Of a stretch of 37,797 nucleotides of DNA, positions 32,427 through 37,797 are shown piece after piece. A model generated the notes under the pieces. The model worked only from the letters and a program-made list of their open reading frames with translations. It ran no database searches and was not told where the DNA came from. Positions within the stretch are counted from its first letter, which is position 1; every line of letters begins with the position of its first letter. A program made the position numbers and the translations under genes. The stretch comes from Elusimicrobia bacterium HGW-Elusimicrobia-2 (GTDB lineage Bacteria; CG03): positions 1-37,797 of the forward strand of contig PHAM01000011.1 in NCBI GenBank assembly GCA_002841685.1. Reading direction: 5' to 3'.

Positions 32427-33751
32427 TCCTACTCCTTTTAACGGCGGCTGCGCCGGCTTTAGTTTTCATTTATGATCTGTGGGCTGTTGCCTTGTCGCTG
32501 TTTATTGCCCTGCCGTTTGTCCTGAAAAAACACAGGGTTCACGCATCCTTCGCTTGGCTGTTAATTTTTATTTTTGCCGGCATTTTTGTTTCCGCGCGCT
32601 CCCCAGCCTCTTTCGACAGTTTTATTTTTGTTTTGCAGAGCCTTCTTTACGCGGCATTTTTTGTCGCGGGAACAGAGGCCCCGCAAAAAGTGACAGCCGT
32701 TCCGCTGGCGGCTTTAGCCCTCATGCCTTTTATGTCCGCCTCAGGCGTTAACCCCAATATCATTTCATCTTATACTGGCCTTCTGTTTGTTCTTCTCATG
32801 CTCGTTCCCTTCGCTCGAAAATTAAAATATATTCTCGGGGCGCTCGCGCTTTTTTTTATTATTCTTAACGCTTCATGGACGGTTCTCTTGGTGCTGGCCA
32901 GCGCCGGGATACTCGCGGCGGGAAAGAGGAAATACCTGCCCCTCATACCGCTGTTCGCGCTCATGGCACTGGGGCTGAATTTCCCATCGGCCTCTGACAG
33001 ATTTTTCTGGTGGGGAGAAGCGCTCGAGATCTTCGCGGAAAATCCCATGGGGATAGGGTTTTTCGCGTCAAAATATTATCTGCCCGCGACCGCGGCGCAG
33101 AACACACTCTTTGTCCACAGTTTCCTTTTGCAGATCATCGCTGAAGGCGGGATACTCTGTCTCATCCCTGCGGCTTTAGCCCTGTGGGCTGTTTTGAAAA
33201 ACAGAATGGGGGGCAAATATGATTTCGCGGTTTATGCGGTTTTGCTTTTAGGAGCGCTGGATCTGTCGTATCATATTCCCGCTCACGGTATGCTGGCGGC
33301 TTTTATTATAGGCCTTACGCAAAAGAGAACAGGAATTTCCCAAAAGCAGGAGAAAGTGTGTTCCGCTGTTTTTAAAATTCTGTTTGTTATAGCGGCCGCG
33401 CTTTCTCTTATAATGTTTCACACATCCCGCGTTCTTGCCGGCGGCGCGGCGCCGCTTTTTGCCGGCTCCCCGCATGCGGCCGTGGCGGCCTTTGAAGAAG
33501 CTTTTGAATATCCGGCCTACCCCGCCTTACTGTCAGCGAAAGCAGCCGCTTACAGCATTATTGCGGAGAGGGAGAATTTGCCGGAGATCAGAAAGAGGAG
33601 TTTTGCGCTCCAGGAAAAAGCTCTTCCCGCAAAGAATGCAAGGATACCGGCTTACAGGGATTTTGAGAATGCCGTGAAGGGCGACGATTTGTCTGTTCTG
33701 CGAAATTCCTGCATGAAAATACTTTTCATCAACGCTCTCCGGCCGCGATAA
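32420..33751 (+). CDS. O-antigen ligase / pilin glycosyltransferase-like membrane protein
   Basis: The 443-residue protein has about ten membrane segments and a large loop near 190-235, WWGEALEIFAENPMGIGFFASKYYL...HSFLLQIIAEGG, which is the Wzy_C pattern (PF04932) of O-antigen ligases and polymerases and of PglL/PilO-type oligosaccharyltransferases. The C-terminal 100 residues after the last helix are helical and repeat-like (HAAVAAFEEAFEYPAYPALLSAKAAAY). Because it follows pilQ directly, transfer of glycan to pilin is a plausible role, but ligation to lipid or another surface glycan is possible. The start is GTG at 32420, overlapping the preceding stop codon. It converges on secF with no intervening bases. 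Confidence 0.75.
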   Translation: MVILLLLTAAAPALVFIYDLWAVALSLFIALPFVLKKHRVHASFAWLLIFIFAGIFVSARSPASFDSFIFVLQSLLYAAFFVAGTEAPQKVTAVPLAALALMPFMSASGVNPNIISSYTGLLFVLLMLVPFARKLKYILGALALFFIILNASWTVLLVLASAGILAAGKRKYLPLIPLFALMALGLNFPSASDRFFWWGEALEIFAENPMGIGFFASKYYLPATAAQNTLFVHSFLLQIIAEGGILCLIPAALALWAVLKNRMGGKYDFAVYAVLLLGALDLSYHIPAHGMLAAFIIGLTQKRTGISQKQEKVCSAVFKILFVIAAALSLIMFHTSRVLAGGAAPLFAGSPHAAVAAFEEAFEYPAYPALLSAKAAAYSIIAERENLPEIRKRSFALQEKALPAKNARIPAYRDFENAVKGDDLSVLRNSCMKILFINALRPR

Positions 33752-34603
33752 TTATTTTTCCAGTTTGTAATAGACGAGCGGGCTCGCCACGAAGATCGAA
33801 GAGTATGTTCCCACTACGATGCCTATCAGCAGAGATAATGCGAAGCTATGGATTATTTCCCCCCCGAAAATAAAAAGAGCCACGACCACAACGGCTGTTG
33901 TCAGCGATGTTATGAGAGTCCGGGAGAGCGTTTGCGTTATTGAGCTGTTGAAAACAACGGCCGTCTTCTGCCGCTGGGCTTTTCTTAAGTTTTCGCGGAG
34001 CCTGTCGTAAATGACAATGGTATCGTTCACGGAATAACCGGCGATGAAAAGAAGAGATGTTACGACTATCAGATCCACGCTTATTCCGAGGGCCGCGAGT
34101 ATGCCGAAAGTGATGATGACATCGTGTATAATGGCTATCACCGCCGCGAGGCCCCAGACGGAACCCCTGAATCTGAGGGCGACGTAAAAAATTATTCCGA
34201 GCAGCGCCCCGCCGAAGGCGTAGATGGCGGCCTGTTTCAGGAATTCTCCGACGACCGGCCCGACCATCTCAAAGCGTTCTATTTCCGAGAGATTTTCAGG
34301 GTATTCAGCCTTCAGTTTTTCGGCGATGGCGGCGTTGGTTATTTCTTCCGATTGGGAGAATTTGAGGATGAAGGTTTTCGCTCCCGGGAATTCCTGTATC
34401 ACGGGGGAGTGCGCGGAAAATGCCTGGCGGAGTGAGGAGATATCCGAGGGCTGTTCAAATTTTATCTGGGCTACGGTTCCGCCTGTGAAATCTATTCCCC
34501 AGTTCACGCCTCTTATGAGACTTGCGACGGCTCCGAGCACGAGCAGCGCCGATAAGGCAAAAGCGCCCTTGCTCATCCCTATGAAATTTATTTCTTTTCT
34601 CAT
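33752..34603 (-). CDS. secF: Protein translocase subunit SecF
   Basis: SecF works with SecD to complete export through SecYEG using the proton motive force. The 283-residue protein has six membrane segments and one periplasmic P1 loop. GVNWGIDFTGGT near 27-38 follows the first helix, and GYSVNDTIVIYDRLRENLRK near 192-211 is the family signature. The start overlaps the secD stop by 4 bp. It is the last gene of tgt-yajC-secD-secF, and its stop codon abuts that of the ligase gene. Confidence 0.97.
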   Translation of the reverse strand: MRKEINFIGMSKGAFALSALLVLGAVASLIRGVNWGIDFTGGTVAQIKFEQPSDISSLRQAFSAHSPVIQEFPGAKTFILKFSQSEEITNAAIAEKLKAEYPENLSEIERFEMVGPVVGEFLKQAAIYAFGGALLGIIFYVALRFRGSVWGLAAVIAIIHDVIITFGILAALGISVDLIVVTSLLFIAGYSVNDTIVIYDRLRENLRKAQRQKTAVVFNSSITQTLSRTLITSLTTAVVVVALFIFGGEIIHSFALSLLIGIVVGTYSSIFVASPLVYYKLEK

Positions 34604-35925
34604 ATGGAGACCTTTTCTATTTTCTTGCCGAAGAGCATCGCGTCCCAGATGGTGTGGGTGACGAATATTGCCGTGAACATGCTGGCCATTATTCCCAGGC
34701 TCAGCGTTACCGCGAAGCCCTTGATGGGGCCGGAGCCGAACTGAAACAGGAAGGCCGCCGCTATAAGCGTTGTTATGTTGGCATCGAGGATAGTGCTGAA
34801 AGCTTTTTCATAACCTGAATCTATCGCGACAAGCGGCGTTTTCCCGTCGGCTATTTCTTCTCTTATCCTTGAGAATATCAGCACATTGGCGTCAACGGCC
34901 ATTCCTATCGTGAGCACCAGGCCGGCGATCCCGGGGAGTGTGAGCGTCGCTCCCGCTATCACCATCACGGCTGAAATTATCAGGAAATTCATAAGAAGCG
35001 CTATGTCAGCGAGAAGCCCGGCATTCTTATAATAAAGCGGCATAAAAAGGCACACGGCCAGAAATCCTATAGCCGCCGCCATCGCTCCCTTTTTGATGGA
35101 ATCACTGCCGAGCGAAGGGCCTATTGTCCTGTTCTCTATTATTTTAACCGGAGCCGGAAGAGCGCCGGCCCGAAGCACGATCGCCAGATACCTGGCCTCT
35201 TCCATTGAGAACATTCCTTCTATTATGGCTTTGCCGTCGGGTATGCGGCTTCTTATTGACGGGGCGGACTGCACGACATTGTCGAGCACGATGGCCAGCT
35301 GCCTGTTTATGTTCGCTCCGGTGATGGCGGCGAATTCCGAGGCGCCTTCTTTTGTGAATTCAAGTTCTATGTAGGGGAGGTTATAGTCTCCTCCTATGGC
35401 AACGCGCGCGTTTTTGAGAGCCGCGCCGGTTATCGCCGCGCTGCTTTGCACTATTATGGAGCCGCCGGATTTTCTCTCAAGAAGCTCAAAGCCCCGGGGG
35501 ATATTTTCGGTATCTGACGATTTGTCGTCAACGAGCTTGAATTCAAGAAGAGCTGTTCTGCCGACGATGTCAATCGCTTTCTGCGGGTCTTTGATCCCGG
35601 GCAGCTGCACGACTATCCATTTTTCGCCCTGTCTGACTATGAGGGGTTCGGAAACGCCGAACTGGTCTATTCTGTTGCGTATGATCTCAAGAGCCCGCGG
35701 CACAAGATCCTCTCTGTCATCTTTCGGCACCCCTTCGGTTTCAACTTCAAGCAGGAGCCTCACGCCGCCCTGAAGATCCAGGCCGAGGCGAAGTATTTTC
35801 TGATCCGACGCCTCGTAAAAATCAGTCTTCTTGGAATACGCGCGGAAAGACGGCACAAGATAATAAACCGCCGCGGCTATGACGCAGAGGATGAAGATTA
35901 TTTTGTATTGTAAGTTACGGGGCAT
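34600..35925 (-). CDS. secD: Protein translocase subunit SecD
   Basis: SecD assists late steps of protein export. The 441-residue protein has six membrane segments and the large first periplasmic region. GLDLQGGVRLLLEVE near 48-62, LEIIRNRIDQFGVSEPLI and GIAGLVLTIGMAVDANVLIFSRIREE near 334-359 are family marks. It is shorter than E. coli SecD (615) because the periplasmic domain is compact, as in many bacteria. It starts 11 bp after yajC. Confidence 0.97.
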   Translation of the reverse strand: MPRNLQYKIIFILCVIAAAVYYLVPSFRAYSKKTDFYEASDQKILRLGLDLQGGVRLLLEVETEGVPKDDREDLVPRALEIIRNRIDQFGVSEPLIVRQGEKWIVVQLPGIKDPQKAIDIVGRTALLEFKLVDDKSSDTENIPRGFELLERKSGGSIIVQSSAAITGAALKNARVAIGGDYNLPYIELEFTKEGASEFAAITGANINRQLAIVLDNVVQSAPSIRSRIPDGKAIIEGMFSMEEARYLAIVLRAGALPAPVKIIENRTIGPSLGSDSIKKGAMAAAIGFLAVCLFMPLYYKNAGLLADIALLMNFLIISAVMVIAGATLTLPGIAGLVLTIGMAVDANVLIFSRIREEIADGKTPLVAIDSGYEKAFSTILDANITTLIAAAFLFQFGSGPIKGFAVTLSLGIMASMFTAIFVTHTIWDAMLFGKKIEKVSI

Positions 35926-35936
35926 ATTTCAAGTTG

Positions 35937-36239
35937 TCATTTTTTTACCCCAGCGGCCGGATAGTTGGAGCTGACGGAGTTTTTTGTCAGTCGTATATTG
36001 GTGTTGCTTCCGGTGCTGATGACTATTTCTTTTTCTTCTATGCTCTCAATTATCCCGATGATCCCGCCGGATGTGACGATTTTATTCCCTTTCTTGAGGG
36101 CGCCGAGCATCTTCAGATGTTCTTTTGCCTGTTTCTGCTGGGGCCGTATCAGAAGGAAGTAGAAAATAACGAATATGAATATCAGCGGCATAAAATCCTG
36201 TAAGCCGGGCTGTTTCGCGGCGGTACCGGCGTATAACAA
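35937..36239 (-). CDS. yajC: Preprotein translocase subunit YajC
   Basis: YajC is a small accessory protein of the SecDF complex. The 100-residue form has one membrane helix, LIFIFVIFYFLLIRPQQKQ near 19-37, and the cytoplasmic KMLGALKKGNKIVTSGGIIGII motif typical of the family. The start shown is TTG at 36239-36237, which gives an N-terminus of normal length but has no nearby ribosome-binding site. An ATG at 36191 with AGGA 5 nt upstream is an alternative that would leave only two residues before the helix. An ATG overlapping the tgt stop codon is in another frame. Confidence 0.88.
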   Translation of the reverse strand: MLYAGTAAKQPGLQDFMPLIFIFVIFYFLLIRPQQKQAKEHLKMLGALKKGNKIVTSGGIIGIIESIEEKEIVISTGSNTNIRLTKNSVSSNYPAAGVKK

Positions 36240-36252
36240 AGTTTCAAAAACA

Positions 36253-37356
36253 TTAGTTTTCCCCCTTCCAATTTTTCATGAATTTTTTCTTTTCTTCCGG
36301 GAAGGTCCCTTTCTTTATGGATTCCCGGATAAGCCGCATCAAGTCTATCATAAAAGATATGTTGTGTAAAGAAGTCAGCGTCTGAGCGAGCATTTCCCTG
36401 ACATTGAAAAGATGGTGTATGTAACTGCGCGAATACCTTGAACATGCGTGGCAGGCACATTCGGAGTCTATGGGTAGGGGGTCGTTCTTGAAGGCGCTGT
36501 TGCGCAGATTCATCTTGCCGGAGAATGTGAAGGCCTGGGCGTTTCTTCCGTTTCTCGTCGGCAGAACACAGTCCATCATGTCCGCGCCCATCTCCACCGT
36601 GTCCCATATCTCAGGGGCCGGGCCCATCCCCATGACATATCGGGGCTTCTCTTCAGGGAGCATTTCAAGGTTCTCGGCGATATGCTGCTGCCGCAGCTCG
36701 AGAGGTTCTCCCACTCCGAGGCCGCCGACGGCAAAGCCGAAAAAAGGATGTTCCGTAAGTCTTTCAGTGCATTCTCTCCTGAGATCCGAAAATGTGCCAC
36801 CCTGGGTTATGGCGAAGAGTTTCTGTCCGGTCGCATAACGCTTTGAGGCGTTCAGGCCTTTTTCCGCCCATGAGCAGGTCGTTTCCACTGCGCGTGCGAT
36901 ATCTGCGCGGTGGGAAGGGTATTTCATGCATCTGTCGAGAGACATGACGATGTCGCTGCCTATCTCAAACTGGAATGAAACGGCTTCTTCGGGGGTCAGG
37001 AAATGTTTGCTCCCGTCAAACTTTGAGCGGAATTCCACGCCGTTTTTCCTTATTTTGAAAAGCGAGGAGAGTGAGAATATCTGAAAGCCGCCGGAATCGG
37101 TGAGGATGGAATTGTTCCAGTTCATGAATTTGTGCAGTCCGCCGGAATTTTTCAGTATTTCGAGTCCTGGTTTCAGATAGAGATAATAAGCGTTTGAAAG
37201 GATGACGGGGCAGTTGAGCATGTCATGCGGCACGCCTTTTATGCTCGCCTGAGTGCCCACGGGCATGAACACCGGCGTTTCGATCGCACCGTGCGGCGTG
37301 ATGAGCGTTCCAGCCCTCGCTTTCCCGCATTTTGCTGTTATTTCAAAATCTTTCAT
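36253..37356 (-). CDS. tgt: Queuine tRNA-ribosyltransferase
   Basis: Tgt exchanges guanine 34 of GUN anticodons for the queuosine precursor preQ1. The 367-residue protein has LTDSGGFQIFS with Asp87 as one catalytic acid, DCVLPTRNGRNAQAF with the second Asp, and the zinc-binding CACHACSRYSRSYIHHL near the C-terminus. Its tRNA-Tyr(GUA) substrate is encoded next door at 37448. The ATG at 37356 is preferred over an upstream in-frame start because the -10 box lies between them. In E. coli too, tgt precedes yajC-secD-secF. Confidence 0.96.
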   Translation of the reverse strand: MKDFEITAKCGKARAGTLITPHGAIETPVFMPVGTQASIKGVPHDMLNCPVILSNAYYLYLKPGLEILKNSGGLHKFMNWNNSILTDSGGFQIFSLSSLFKIRKNGVEFRSKFDGSKHFLTPEEAVSFQFEIGSDIVMSLDRCMKYPSHRADIARAVETTCSWAEKGLNASKRYATGQKLFAITQGGTFSDLRRECTERLTEHPFFGFAVGGLGVGEPLELRQQHIAENLEMLPEEKPRYVMGMGPAPEIWDTVEMGADMMDCVLPTRNGRNAQAFTFSGKMNLRNSAFKNDPLPIDSECACHACSRYSRSYIHHLFNVREMLAQTLTSLHNISFMIDLMRLIRESIKKGTFPEEKKKFMKNWKGEN

Positions 37357-37363
37357 GGCGCTC

Positions 37364-37392
37364 AGTATAACATAGAAAAGCGTCTCAAGGAA
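37364..37392 (-). promoter_or_regulatory. Extended -10 promoter of tgt, leaderless
   Basis: On the minus strand TATACT (37369-37364) is preceded by TGT, an extended -10 element. The -35 region TTCCTT (37392-37387) is poor. The tgt ATG follows the -10 box by 7 nt, so the transcript begins at or beside the ATG. Confidence 0.6.
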
Positions 37393-37406
37393 GAAGCGAC
37401 GGACAA

Positions 37407-37438
37407 TTGACAAAAAAACATTTAATTGCGAATATAAA
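37407..37438 (+). promoter_or_regulatory. Probable promoter of tRNA-Tyr
   Basis: TTGACA (37407-37412) is followed by TATAAA (37433-37438), 20 bp on, which is longer than ideal. The tRNA begins 9 nt later. Confidence 0.4.
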
Positions 37439-37447
37439 TGCTTTGAC

Positions 37448-37531
37448 GGACAGGTGGGAGAGCGGTTAAATCCAACAGACTGTAAATCTGTCGTCCATCG
37501 GGCTACGGTGGTTCGAATCCACCCCTGTCCA
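37448..37531 (+). tRNA. tRNA-Tyr (anticodon GUA)
   Basis: Acceptor arms GGACAGG and CCTGTCC pair, with A as discriminator. The anticodon loop CTGTAAA in stem ACAGA/TCTGT gives GUA. A long variable arm marks a class II bacterial tyrosine tRNA, and the T-arm is GGTGG-TTCGAAT-CCACC. CCA is not encoded. It carries G34, so it is a substrate of the neighbouring tgt. Confidence 0.96.
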
Positions 37532-37632
37532 AGAATGTATGGTCATGGAGCGAGCCAACTGCTTGGCTCGCGTGTGGATTCGAATCCACCCCTGTCCAAA
37601 ATATAGACCCGGAGCTAGCCAAGCCCTCCATG
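37512..37632 (+). repeat. Decayed tandem duplication of the tRNA-Tyr 3' end
   Basis: The 3' end of tRNA-Tyr (TTCGAATCCACCCCTGTCCA plus the next A, 37512-37532) is repeated exactly at 37579-37599, a period of 67 bp. The flanks also match imperfectly: GGAGCGAGCCAA at 37547-37558 against GGAGCTAGCCAA at about 37611-37622. Between them GCGAGCCAA/TTGGCTCGC (37550-37571) forms a 9-bp hairpin. Confidence 0.8.
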
Positions 37633-37644
37633 TCTAAAAATTTT

Positions 37645-37715
37645 GCGGGAGTTGCATAGTGGTAGTGCTCCAGCCTTCCAAGCTGGAAGTGTGGGTTCGA
37701 TTCCCATCTCCCGCT
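37645..37715 (+). tRNA. tRNA-Gly (anticodon UCC)
   Basis: Acceptor arms GCGGGAG and CTCCCGC pair, with T as discriminator as is normal for bacterial glycine tRNAs. The anticodon loop CTTCCAA in stem CCAGC/GCTGG gives UCC. CCA is not encoded. A 10-bp inverted copy of its T-arm region, GGGAATCGAA, lies at 37726-37735. Confidence 0.96.
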
Positions 37716-37797
37716 TTTATTAAAAGGGAATCGAAGCCGACTTGAGCGCGTCCTGTGGACGATAGTGAGCGCAGCGAACGGCAGCGAAAGCGGCCGG

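Noticed and set aside
37357-37413. Upstream extension of tgt by 19 codons
   Set aside because: The predicted -10 box lies inside it, and Tgt homology begins at MKDFEI.
37740-37797. Right-edge sequence with AGCG-rich repeats
   Set aside because: It shows a small CGTCC/GGACG stem and short AGCG motifs, but it is too short and cut by the window edge to interpret.

Overview
The window is a dense block of core genes from a diderm (Gram-negative-type) bacterium of moderate GC. A type IV pilus secretin (PilQ) with its inner-membrane platform PilMNOP, an outer-membrane barrel protein and several lipoproteins point to an outer membrane. The gene set also has a Firmicutes-like trait, the protein-arginine kinase pair McsA/McsB with a YwlE-like phosphatase. 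No marker here fixes the phylum. The gene order, the short ATGA overlaps and the leaderless promoters fit an uncultured lineage such as Omnitrophota or Elusimicrobiota, but this is a weak inference.

Layout: (1) 183-5523, minus strand: trigger factor, clpP, lon and a class V aminotransferase in one operon without clpX, flanked by two copies of a 27-nt hairpin. A minus-strand tRNA-Leu(UAG) lies just upstream. (2) 5765-14784, plus strand: eleven tightly overlapping genes: sppA, a Yip1-like membrane protein, argC, argJ, sua5 (tsaC), a YwlE-like phosphatase, glyA, a WecA-type transferase, wecB, a secreted TPR protein and a CsgG-like lipoprotein. (3) 14856-15902: a reduced RNase P RNA, a small membrane protein with an internal duplication, and an RRM protein. 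(4) 16191-18280: a glycerophosphodiester phosphodiesterase and a MATE transporter. (5) 18418-24999: an ilvE-type aminotransferase, mcsA, mcsB, glyQ, glyS and an outer-membrane barrel protein. (6) 25077-26878: rplY (CTC), pth and a DUF502 protein. (7) 26924-33751: pilM, pilN, pilO, pilP, a stand-alone MerR-type HTH gene, pilQ, a TPR/membrane protein and an O-antigen-ligase-like protein. (8) 33752-37356, minus strand: tgt, yajC, secD, secF. (9) 37448-37715: tRNA-Tyr(GUA) and tRNA-Gly(UCC), with decayed repeats derived from tRNA sequence between and after them.

How the genes work together: the strongest theme is protein quality control. Trigger factor, ClpP and Lon lie in one operon. McsA/McsB, the writer of protein phospho-arginine, lie 15 kb away. 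The low-molecular-weight phosphatase at 9978 carries the CTGNTCR loop, with the Thr that marks YwlE-type phospho-arginine phosphatases, and sits between sua5 and glyA much as ywlE does in Bacillus. The window therefore appears to encode a writer, an eraser and a protease of an arginine-phosphorylation circuit in a diderm; the ClpC reader is not in view. A second theme is translation and tRNA: three tRNAs, rnpB, sua5, tgt, glyQS, pth, rplY. A third is the envelope: SecDF-YajC, pilus, polysaccharide initiation, porin.

Other notable signals are four promoters that place transcription start at or a few bases before the start codon (leaderless genes), three of them extended -10 boxes; an RNase P RNA that seems to lack P13, P14 and P18 while P8 and P9 are identical repeats; and a G9 tract in the ribosome-binding region of the pilus-operon HTH gene.
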